From CAYNST01 sp964546435 (GTDB taxonomy: Bacteria; Pseudomonadota; Gammaproteobacteria; Pseudomonadales; Cellvibrionaceae): a DNA stretch of 8,250 nucleotides. The stretch is from assembly GCA_964546435.1 (NCBI GenBank), contig CAZJKJ010000102.1, forward strand, positions 1 to 8,250. The letters are read 5' to 3'. Under the pieces are notes generated by a model. The model made no database searches. It worked only from the letters and a program-made list of their open reading frames with translations, and had not been told where the DNA came from. How positions within the stretch are numbered: position 1 is the stretch's first letter; each line of letters begins with the position of its first letter. The translations under genes were made by a program, and so were the position numbers. Shown one piece after another: positions 1 through 6,287 of the stretch.

Positions 1-1520
1 GGATCGGAGCGGACGGTGAAGATTACCTGCACCAGAATCTGGTGACGGCGCGCTTTAATCTCTACCGGTACTGGTCGAAAGATGCTCAAAAACAGGTAGC
101 CGCCTGCCAGCAGCTAGTAGCGGAAGTCGGCGGAGAAGACCTCTCCTCTATCCCCTTTGTCACCATCGATTCCGCCTCGACCAAGGACATGGATGACGCT
201 CTGTATGTCGAAGTCATCGAAGACGGGTGGCGCCTGTGGGTCGCCATTGCCGACCCCGCGTCGTCCATAACCCCCGGCAGCCCCATTGCCAAATCTGCAA
301 AGTTCCACGGTCAGAGCGTCTACCTGGCCGGCACCACTCTGGCAATGCTTCCCGAGAAGCTGGCTACCGATACCTTTTCCCTGCTGCCGGACCAGATTCG
401 CCCCGCTGTGGTATGCCGCATCGGGATCAAGGCGGACGGCAGCGTCGCAGATTTCGATTTTCTCCGGGGGAAAATCCGCTCACACGCCAAGCTGAGTTAT
501 ATCTCGGTGGCCGAATACCTGCAGGATAACGAACAGCAAACTGAAGGCCTTACACCGCAGATCGGTGCATTCCTGCGGGAACTGGATCAGCTGGCAAAAG
601 CCCGCTTCGAGTACCGGCAGACCCACAACCTGATTTTCCCCGATCAGATTGAATACGATTATCAGATCAACAAGCAGGGGTTGATCGAATCCGTCAGTGT
701 GCGCAATCGCAACGCCGCACACCGGCTGGTGGAAGAAGCCATGGTGGTGACGAATTTGTGTGCCGGCCAGTATCTTGCTGCGCACAATGCCGGCATTTTT
801 TCGGTCAATGGCGGCTTCCGCAAAGAGCGTCTGGGCGAAGTGAAAGCCCTTCTGCGGGAGGCTTTTGATGCCGGACGAAACTATGACGACATAACCGAAC
901 TGGACGGTTACCTGAAACTGCTCAAAGAACTGGACCAGAGCGAAACCCACCGACCGCTGCTGCCCGCCCTGAAACGGATGATGCAGCCGACCGAACTGAG
1001 CTCCGAAGCCTTGCCTCACATGAGTATGGGTTTCGCCTGTTATGCGCCCATTACTTCACCCATTCGCCGGTTTGCTGACCTGGCGAACCACTGGTCGATC
1101 CACCAGATTCTCAGCGGCGCCAAAGCGCAGACCATGCCCAATGGCGCGCTGGAGTTGCTGTGCGAAAGCGTGACCAATGGTCGGCAGGCGGTACGTCAGC
1201 TGGAGCAAACCTTGTGGGCTATTTATCTGCAAGACCGTCTCGGGCTTGAAGACAAGGGGATCATTCGTATCGTCACCCAGCAGGGTTTCGGAGTCCGTCT
1301 GCTGCAAACGGGAATTGAAGGGTTTGTGCAGTTTTCGAAAAAATCACAAAAGGTATTCGACGCGAAACGCATGACGTTAACCGTCGATAATTCGCAGTTT
1401 GCCCTTGAACAGGAAGTGACGGTGCGGGTAACCGCAGTCGATCTGGACAAGCGTCGCGTGAAACTCACTCTGGTGGGGTCGTCCGTGGCGGAAGTGGCTT
1501 CGAAAGAAGAGGTCGCCTGA
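1..1520 (+). CDS. rnb: Exoribonuclease II (RNase II/VacB family), 5'-truncated by window edge
   Basis: This is a 3'-to-5' processive exoribonuclease of the RNB superfamily that degrades single-stranded RNA in the cytoplasm. A GTG at 42 could be read as a start, but the frame is open back to base 3. The 13 upstream residues plus the following ones (ending LVTARFNL) resemble the E. coli RNase II stretch ending VTLARHNL, which lies in mid-protein. The true start is therefore upstream, and the N-terminal cold-shock domains (about 150 residues) are missing. Visible are the RNB metal-site motif IDSASTKDMDDAL (about 168-206; Asp 43, 49, 51 and 52 counted from codon 42), the AKLSY segment matching the region of E. 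coli Tyr253, and TSPIRRFADL (about 1053-1082) carrying the catalytic-loop arginines. A C-terminal S1 RNA-binding domain covers about 1255-1490. The gene ends in TGA at 1518. It converges on the FHA gene and is probably housekeeping, unrelated to the signalling cluster. Confidence 0.93.
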   Translation, partial: IGADGEDYLHQNLVTARFNLYRYWSKDAQKQVAACQQLVAEVGGEDLSSIPFVTIDSASTKDMDDALYVEVIEDGWRLWVAIADPASSITPGSPIAKSAKFHGQSVYLAGTTLAMLPEKLATDTFSLLPDQIRPAVVCRIGIKADGSVADFDFLRGKIRSHAKLSYISVAEYLQDNEQQTEGLTPQIGAFLRELDQLAKARFEYRQTHNLIFPDQIEYDYQINKQGLIESVSVRNRNAAHRLVEEAMVVTNLCAGQYLAAHNAGIFSVNGGFRKERLGEVKALLREAFDAGRNYDDITELDGYLKLLKELDQSETHRPLLPALKRMMQPTELSSEALPHMSMGFACYAPITSPIRRFADLANHWSIHQILSGAKAQTMPNGALELLCESVTNGRQAVRQLEQTLWAIYLQDRLGLEDKGIIRIVTQQGFGVRLLQTGIEGFVQFSKKSQKVFDAKRMTLTVDNSQFALEQEVTVRVTAVDLDKRRVKLTLVGSSVAEVASKEEVA

Positions 1521-1526
1521 GGCACG

Positions 1527-1546
1527 CCCCGGAAACCGTTCCGGGG
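1527..1546 (+). terminator. Perfect 8-bp hairpin just after rnb (possible terminator)
   Basis: CCCCGGAA pairs perfectly with TTCCGGGG around a 4-nt loop, 6 nt after the rnb stop codon. The position suits transcript termination or 3'-end protection. No T-run follows on either strand, so it is not a canonical intrinsic terminator. It may act as an mRNA-stabilising hairpin or a weak bidirectional terminator between the convergent genes. Confidence 0.5.
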
Positions 1547-1606
1547 AAGCCGGAAAACTTCACGAACGGCGTCCGGTCTTTTGGGGACCTGGCGCCGCGC
1601 ACTATC

Positions 1607-1662
1607 TTTGTACATTAACCTCTGTACATTAGCCTCTGTACATTAGTCTCTGGATATCAACC
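1607..1662. repeat. 14-bp tandem repeat with TGTACA core, three good copies plus one decayed
   Basis: Three head-to-tail units lie at 1607-1620, 1621-1634 and 1635-1648, with consensus TCTGTACATTAGCC. A fourth, degenerate unit (TCTGGATATCAACC) at 1649-1662 runs into the 3' end of the minus-strand FHA gene and contains its stop codon. Each good unit carries the self-complementary hexamer TGTACA, at 1609, 1623 and 1637, exactly 14 bp apart. The array lies in the 3' region of two convergent genes. There are no spacers, so it is not CRISPR. Its function is unknown; replication slippage is the simplest origin. Confidence 0.8.
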
Positions 1663-2016
1663 CCGAGTCCTGAGCATCTGGACGGTCTTTTCCATTTTCT
1701 CTTCTTTCTCATCGATAAACCGGAACTGGTTCCAGGCGATCCGCACACGATCGTTATGGCGCAATCGCTGGCGACCCACGAGCGGTTGTTCGTTTAGCCA
1801 GGTGCCGTTCGTACTGCCGAGATCTTCAATCCAGGCTTCAAGATACTGGGGAAAATACTCGTTGGACTGGAGCAGCAGATGCGCGTGGGTGCTGCTCACG
1901 GCACTGTCTTCAATCACAATATCGTTACCGGATTTGCGGCCGATTTTGGTTACGTCCTTTTTTAACTCGAAATTGTGGATCACCACATCATCGAGCAACT
2001 GCTGAAGCGAGCTCAT
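1657..2016 (-). CDS. Small FHA-domain protein (distal, after the kinase)
   Basis: A 119-residue cytoplasmic protein that is almost entirely one forkhead-associated domain, a fold that binds phosphothreonine peptides. The FHA signature residues are present: Gly26-Arg27, Ser41-x-x-His44 and Ser68-Thr69-Asn70-Gly71, so ligand binding should be intact. A short charged tail (about 102-119) follows, with Thr111 and Thr117 as conceivable phosphosites. The ATG at 2016 overlaps the kinase stop in an ATGA, and GGGAG lies 7 nt upstream (2024-2028), so the two are probably translationally coupled. It aligns without gaps over the N-terminal part with the FHA protein at 4740-5096 (QLL at 6-8, GR at 26-27, IVI, SxxHA), so the two are paralogues. 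It is probably a partner or substrate of the adjacent Ser/Thr kinase (inference from context). Confidence 0.9.
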   Translation of the reverse strand: MSSLQQLLDDVVIHNFELKKDVTKIGRKSGNDIVIEDSAVSSTHAHLLLQSNEYFPQYLEAWIEDLGSTNGTWLNEQPLVGRQRLRHNDRVRIAWNQFRFIDEKEEKMEKTVQMLRTRG

Positions 2017-4601
2017 TGACGCTCTCCCATATTGCTGAATCGCGATTCTTTGAAGGTTCGACCAAAATCCTTGGTCAGGGCGGTGCGGAACGCTTCGGCC
2101 ATGTCGGCGGCCGATTCAAACCGGTCTTCCGGTTTTTTCTGCAGGGCGCGATTGGTGATGCGCGTGGCACTGCCCGGCAGGTCCGCGCGCAGAGACCGGA
2201 CACTTTTCTGCTTTCGGTGGATGATGTCGTACGACAGACTGGCAAGGCTCTCACCCTGAAACGGCAAATGGCCGGTGAGCAACTGATAAAAAGTCACTCC
2301 CAGACTGAAGATATCCGCCTGGGGCCCCGCCGGCTTACCCGCCAGCTGCTCAGGCGCCATATACAGCGGGCTGCCCAGGATCTCGCCGGTCGCTGTTTGA
2401 GCATAGTCGGTAATCCGGGCAATTCCAAAATCCGTCACTTTGAGCTGGTACGGCTGCCGGTTCAGCATAATGTTGCCCGGTTTGATGTCCCGGTGAATGA
2501 CATTGTGGCTGTGAGCATAGGCCAGCGCTTCCGCCACATTGCGCACGATCTGGTAAACATCCACAACCGGCAGAAGCTCTTCGGTCGCAGTGTAGGCGCT
2601 CAGGGCTTTCCCTCTGGCGTAGTCCATCGCGATGTAGGCGAGCTGATCTTCTTCACCGACGTCGTATATATGCACAATATGGGGGTGGTTGAGCCGACCG
2701 GCGGCTTGCGCCTCCCGGAAAAACCGTTCCTTGAGTTCGGCCCGGTCACCCGCTCTTACGGTTCGATAATTCAAGGTTTTGATGGCGACCTGACGGGCAA
2801 TCTGCGGATCGAACGCCCGGTAGACCGTACCAAAGGCGCCGCGCCCGATTTCTTCCTGGATTTCATAACGACCGAGGGTAGCCCGGGGCCGCGGATTCAG
2901 TTCGGAAAGTCGCTGGGTTGAGCCTTGCGGAGCCTCGGGTTTGCGGCGCGCAGGAACCGTGGGTAAAGCCGATTTGGCTGCTGCGGCCCGACGCTGGTCC
3001 GGCTCGTACCTGACGGGTTGCGGCTCATCGGCAAGCTGCGCTCTGAGGGTTTCAATACGGGGCTCAACGTCCCGGTAGCGGCGCCGGCGCCGGCGGATTT
3101 GCAGCAGCGATGTCAAGGCTGCGGCCGGTTGATCTTTTGCCGTCTGTGCGCCGGCCAGGGTGTAAAGTTTCTGCAGAAGATCGCCCGACGTTGGGCAGTC
3201 GGCGAGGATTTCGTAGGCCTTGTCGAACTCCTCCCCCTGAATCAGATAACCCGCATAATCGAGATTGATCGATTCTCCGCGCTGCGCAAATCGCATGATC
3301 TTGACACGCTGCCAGCGCCAAACGGCAATCACCGCTCCCCCGGCACACACGAATACCAAACTCCAGGCCACCGGCAGCCAGTATTGCCAGAACAGCTGCC
3401 CGGTCAGGCTGGCGACGATCCACAATACCGTGACCGCCGACCAGGCATAGAAGAATCGCAACGTCGTGGTAACGACTGCCACCACAACCAGCAATGCTAT
3501 GCAGCCGGCCAGTGCCAGCAGGCGCGCCGGTGACCACCACAGTGGCTCATGCATGACTGCGCCATCCGCCAGCGCAGCAATGGTCTGGCTGGCGGCGTCC
3601 AGGGTTGCGCTGCCATCGCGACCGATAATGATCCAGCCGGTGACCGGTTCCTTCTGCGCCAATGCAGCCTGCAGGGTCAGCTGCCGCAAGGTGGCGCGCA
3701 CACCCGATGCATTGCCGTACAGTGGCACTATCGCTCCGGCTGAGGACAGGTCAGTCACCTTGGTGGCACCTACCACAATACCCTCACCGCGTCGCCAGCG
3801 TGGCTCGTTCGATTCATCGGGCGTGCTCGACTCCGACCGCGAGGACAGGTCGAGGCGCCGACCTGCCTGAACAAAATTCAGCGTGAAACCGGCATGGATT
3901 TCACCGTCCTTTTGTGCGACCAGCGCCTTTTGCAACTCATGGGAAACCACCACCGGAAAAGCTTCCCGGATGGGCCCCGGGGTCAACGGCACGCCGCGGA
4001 TTTCAGCGGGCGCGGCCCAAAGGCGATTTTGCAACCATCCGGGCAGCTTTACTGACAGGTTTGCGTCCGTTTTCAAGACTGGCCACTGACTGGGCAAAGC
4101 CCCCTGCAATCCGATGACCACCTGCGGACCGTTGATGATATCGACCAGCTGTGTGCGCCGTACCAGCAGACTGCGGATACTTTTATACGTGGAGTCCGTT
4201 GGCGCCTGGGCCTTGTGCAGATCGGCGAGAATATTCTCGGCCTGGGAACGCACCAGGGAAACCGGATATTCGAGCACCAGTCCATAAACATTCTTTGACG
4301 TGCTGGCCCCATTGAAAAGCCCGCCTTGCTCAAAGAGTTTGACCAACCCTTCCGCGCCCGCCAGATCGACCAGCCATTTGTCGTACTCTAGGTCCGGGAC
4401 GTGAACCACCGTGATAGGGATGGTCCGCTGCGGTACAGCGCGCAGCTCCATTCCGATGCGCAACAGATTGCGGTCTATGGTTTCGGCGATCTGGCGCACC
4501 ATGGCATAGCCCGACCAGGCAAACCAGAACAGCGCCAGCACGAACAGGCTCAGGTTGCGTAACTGAGAGAGGCTGACGGACGTTGCGGTCAGGTTCGGCA
4601 T
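2013..4601 (-). CDS. Membrane Ser/Thr protein kinase with N-terminal CHASE2-like sensor
   Basis: A Hanks-type Ser/Thr kinase whose sensor precedes the catalytic domain. Residues here are numbered from a TTG at 4613. I prefer the ATG at 4601 (Met5, 862 aa) because AGG sits 5 nt upstream; no other in-frame ATG or GTG precedes it nearby. Domains: TM helix 21-40; extracytoplasmic region about 42-358, CHASE2-like by layout but poor in the family's usual motifs; three TM helices about 363-384, 387-408 and 411-432; TPR-like helices about 445-525 with a six-Arg run at 507-512; a Pro/Ala/Arg linker; kinase about 583-845. The kinase looks active: Gly loop 590-595, VAIK Lys612, helix-C Glu634, HRDIKPGN (Asp709, Lys711, Asn714), DFG Asp728, APE 753-755, late Arg831. 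It is an RD kinase with Thr738, Thr740 and Thr742 in the activation loop, suggesting autophosphorylation control. It lies between two FHA genes, its likely partners (inference). Confidence 0.93.
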   Translation of the reverse strand: MPNLTATSVSLSQLRNLSLFVLALFWFAWSGYAMVRQIAETIDRNLLRIGMELRAVPQRTIPITVVHVPDLEYDKWLVDLAGAEGLVKLFEQGGLFNGASTSKNVYGLVLEYPVSLVRSQAENILADLHKAQAPTDSTYKSIRSLLVRRTQLVDIINGPQVVIGLQGALPSQWPVLKTDANLSVKLPGWLQNRLWAAPAEIRGVPLTPGPIREAFPVVVSHELQKALVAQKDGEIHAGFTLNFVQAGRRLDLSSRSESSTPDESNEPRWRRGEGIVVGATKVTDLSSAGAIVPLYGNASGVRATLRQLTLQAALAQKEPVTGWIIIGRDGSATLDAASQTIAALADGAVMHEPLWWSPARLLALAGCIALLVVVAVVTTTLRFFYAWSAVTVLWIVASLTGQLFWQYWLPVAWSLVFVCAGGAVIAVWRWQRVKIMRFAQRGESINLDYAGYLIQGEEFDKAYEILADCPTSGDLLQKLYTLAGAQTAKDQPAAALTSLLQIRRRRRRYRDVEPRIETLRAQLADEPQPVRYEPDQRRAAAAKSALPTVPARRKPEAPQGSTQRLSELNPRPRATLGRYEIQEEIGRGAFGTVYRAFDPQIARQVAIKTLNYRTVRAGDRAELKERFFREAQAAGRLNHPHIVHIYDVGEEDQLAYIAMDYARGKALSAYTATEELLPVVDVYQIVRNVAEALAYAHSHNVIHRDIKPGNIMLNRQPYQLKVTDFGIARITDYAQTATGEILGSPLYMAPEQLAGKPAGPQADIFSLGVTFYQLLTGHLPFQGESLASLSYDIIHRKQKSVRSLRADLPGSATRITNRALQKKPEDRFESAADMAEAFRTALTKDFGRTFKESRFSNMGERQ

Positions 4602-4739
4602 GAAAGCCTGCAATAGCCGCGAAGGTAAATGAGGGGAAATGTGCTTGGCGAATCTGTCCAGTCTGTCATGGTGAAGAAGACCCGCTTCCTGCCGCTGTGG
4701 TCGCAGTGGGGAGTCGGTAATCCGCTCAGTCTGCGAACG
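4602..4739 (-). other. 138-bp gap between proximal FHA gene and kinase gene
   Basis: This is the longest non-coding stretch inside the minus-strand cluster. On the minus strand it contains ATGACA at about 4664-4669, a fair -35-like hexamer, but no convincing -10 box 16-18 nt downstream. I therefore cannot support an internal promoter. A 26-codon reading frame starts at the ATG at 4669 and ends in TGA overlapping the kinase 5' end, without a well-placed ribosome binding site. I treat it as untranslated or, less likely, a leader peptide. No U-tailed hairpin is visible, so readthrough from the upstream genes is plausible. Confidence 0.4.
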
Positions 4740-5096
4740 CTATTCAGTATAGTAAACGCCGGGGATCCAGCTCTTTTTTATCTTGAGCGTTCGTTCCAGG
4801 TCGACTGGAACCTCCTTCAGAAGCTCAAAATCCCGAGTTCCAATGGTAAACCGGGCGCCCGGCTCAAGCTCCAGCCGCTCCACCCGCACGCCATCGAGAT
4901 GAATCCCGTTGGTACTGCTTTCATCGGTCAAAACATAACGGCCATCAAGCCACTCGATGCGCGCATGGACCGCGCTGACCGTCGGGTCGTCGATGACAAT
5001 TTCGCATTGACCGCTGCGACCGAGCCAGAGCGTTGCGGTTTCCAGCAAATGAATGCTCACCACCTGCTCATTCAATAGTTGACGTAAGTAAGGCAT
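4740..5096 (-). CDS. Small FHA-domain protein (proximal, before the kinase)
   Basis: A 118-residue FHA-domain protein predicted to bind phosphothreonine peptides in the cytoplasm. The frame is open to 5135, but I choose the ATG at 5096. GGAAG lies 4 nt before it (5101-5105), and the protein then aligns from residue 1 with its paralogue at 1657-2016. FHA hallmarks are Gly26-Arg27, Ser41-x-x-His44 and Ser61-Thr62-Asn63-Gly64, all at or near the same positions as in the paralogue. The tail (about 97-118) contains ERTLKIKK with Thr103, a possible kinase target, and ends in a short aromatic stretch. It lies 77 bp after the lipoprotein gene and about 138 bp before the Ser/Thr kinase. Bacterial FHA proteins next to such kinases often act as substrates or adaptors; that role here is inference. 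The stop is TAG at 4740-4742. Confidence 0.9.
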   Translation of the reverse strand: MPYLRQLLNEQVVSIHLLETATLWLGRSGQCEIVIDDPTVSAVHARIEWLDGRYVLTDESSTNGIHLDGVRVERLELEPGARFTIGTRDFELLKEVPVDLERTLKIKKSWIPGVYYTE

Positions 5097-5100
5097 ATGT

Positions 5101-5105
5101 CTTCC
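5101..5105 (-). promoter_or_regulatory. Ribosome binding site deciding the proximal FHA start
   Basis: GGAAG on the minus strand sits 4 nt upstream of the ATG at 5096. No comparable site precedes the longer alternative start at 5135, which would add 13 residues absent from the paralogous FHA protein. Confidence 0.6.
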
Positions 5106-5173
5106 GGTCCAGCACCGTGATTCCAGGCAGTTCAATGAGTTTCGGGAATTACTGACGGCGCCAGGATCAGTCC

Positions 5174-5776
5174 CTAGCAGCGGGATTCACCCCGCACTCC
5201 GATCGTACGCACGCTGCCGCTTTCTGCCGGAAAATCCTTGAAAATCGCTTCGAGCATTTCGTCGAATACCACCGAAAACACACCGCAGCGGCCCCTGCTG
5301 TAGCCGGACACCTCATATACACGCTGCGGCGGATCGAGACGGGAAATGGTGAGGCTCAGCCGACGCAGGTATTCGATATCCCGGTTATCGTCGATGACCA
5401 TCACCCCGACCCGGGCGCCATAGGAATGAGTATAGCCCGGTGTCACAAACCCGGTCCTGAGGCCGCCGTCTTCCGCCTCTGTCTGTTCGACTCCGTAAGT
5501 GACGACCGCCTGATAAAGTGCCGACTCGACGTCTGCCACAGGTTCGTAGCCGATCCGCGCCAGAGCCGCTTCAATACGGCCTTTGTAGTAGGCAAATTCC
5601 AGCGATTCTGCCGCCTCGCTACTGGCCGCACGCACGACCACCGGGCCGCGCCCCAGGTCCGCTGTATCCGCCCGGAAAGCATTGATTTTCGTGTAAACCT
5701 GGTGACTGCAGGAGGTAGTTGCGCCGAGAATCAGAGCCAGAACCAGCAGGGTTAACGTTGCTCGCATGGCATTCAT
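5174..5776 (-). CDS. Putative lipoprotein, DUF4136-like
   Basis: A 200-residue exported protein. It starts at the ATG at 5776, with GAGGAG 6 nt upstream (5783-5788); the in-frame ATG at 5767 is less well placed. The N-terminus is a signal peptide: Met-Asn-Ala-Met-Arg, a hydrophobic core (about 7-19), then GATTSC with Cys23. The lipobox is non-ideal (Thr at -3), but lipidation is likely, probably at the outer membrane since no Asp follows the Cys. The mature part resembles small DUF4136 envelope lipoproteins: a VVVRAA strand, a helix with YYKGRIEAALARIGYEPV, an AVVTYGV strand, and a late Tyr-Glu-Val strand. I recognise this only by pattern. No catalytic motif is visible. It lies 25 bp downstream of the STAS gene in the same operon. 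A role as envelope sensor or effector for the kinase sensor is speculation. Confidence 0.8.
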   Translation of the reverse strand: MNAMRATLTLLVLALILGATTSCSHQVYTKINAFRADTADLGRGPVVVRAASSEAAESLEFAYYKGRIEAALARIGYEPVADVESALYQAVVTYGVEQTEAEDGGLRTGFVTPGYTHSYGARVGVMVIDDNRDIEYLRRLSLTISRLDPPQRVYEVSGYSRGRCGVFSVVFDEMLEAIFKDFPAESGSVRTIGVRGESRC

Positions 5777-5801
5777 AAGTCACTCCTCTGCGTCGACCGC
5801 G

Positions 5802-6287
5802 TCAGCACTTGCGTTCCAGGCTCTCGATCAGCTCCCGAAACCTGTCTTTATTCGGATAATTCAATTCCGCGAGTATTCGATGCGCCTCCAGAACCTTGTC
5901 AAGAACCTTGCGTTCGTCATTTACTTCTTCTCTTAAGGCGCGCAGCTTGCCCGAAGGGATTTCCGTATCCGCCACTATCTGGAGTATATCTTCGAATCCC
6001 ATGGATTCCAGAAGACGCACCATACTGCCATTTCCCGTCACAGCAACCGGCCTGCCAAGCCTTCTCTCCTGCGCACCGCGGGCTATTTTTGCAATCAGCC
6101 CCAGTGTGGTACTGTCGATGCCGTCCGCTTCGCGCAAATCGAAAACCACCGCAGCCAGGTCCTTCTGGGCGAACATGGTGGCGATGAAATCGTCGAATGA
6201 AACGCAGAGATTCAAGCGCACATCTCCAGTGAACCGAACCACGTAGATACCATCCAGATGTGCTACCCAGATCCCGCCTGAACTCAT
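5802..6287 (-). CDS. STAS-domain anti-sigma-factor antagonist, HsbA-like
   Basis: A 161-residue cytoplasmic partner-switching protein. The STAS domain (about 5-108) carries GDVRLNLC at 21-28 and the phosphorylation loop Asp58-Ser59-Thr60. Ser59 matches the serine that RsbW-type kinases phosphorylate and PP2C phosphatases dephosphorylate in RsbV/SpoIIAA. GDVRLxLC, DSTTLGL and the VLEAHRxLxxLN C-terminal part recall Pseudomonas HsbA, which binds the anti-sigma factor FlgM or, when phosphorylated, the diguanylate cyclase HsbD. Orthology is from memory and needs a search. Residues about 113-161 form a charged helical extension beyond the minimal STAS fold. The ATG at 6287 overlaps the phosphatase stop in an ATGA, and AGGTGA lies 6 nt upstream (6294-6299), indicating coupled translation with its likely phosphatase. 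No anti-sigma kinase or sigma factor is in the window. Confidence 0.92.
   Translation of the reverse strand: MSSGGIWVAHLDGIYVVRFTGDVRLNLCVSFDDFIATMFAQKDLAAVVFDLREADGIDSTTLGLIAKIARGAQERRLGRPVAVTGNGSMVRLLESMGFEDILQIVADTEIPSGKLRALREEVNDERKVLDKVLEAHRILAELNYPNKDRFRELIESLERKC

Noticed and set aside
480..1019. 179-codon open frame on the minus strand
   Set aside because: It is antisense to the RNB catalytic domain of rnb and shows no family resemblance.
1607..1662. Possible CRISPR array
   Set aside because: The 14-bp units are directly adjacent with no spacers, there are too few of them, and no cas genes are present.
2016..2921. 301-codon open frame on the plus strand
   Set aside because: It lies wholly antisense to the kinase domain, whose motifs are complete. 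Its peptide has no recognisable domain and is explained by GC-rich codon use in the real gene.
4591..4669. 26-codon leader peptide upstream of the kinase
   Set aside because: The ATG at 4669 has no well-spaced ribosome site, and there are no repeated regulatory codons or attenuator hairpins.
4629..5078. 149-codon open frame on the plus strand covering the kinase/FHA gap
   Set aside because: Most of it is antisense to the proximal FHA gene, which has all FHA motifs. There is no convincing ribosome site and the composition is not protein-like.
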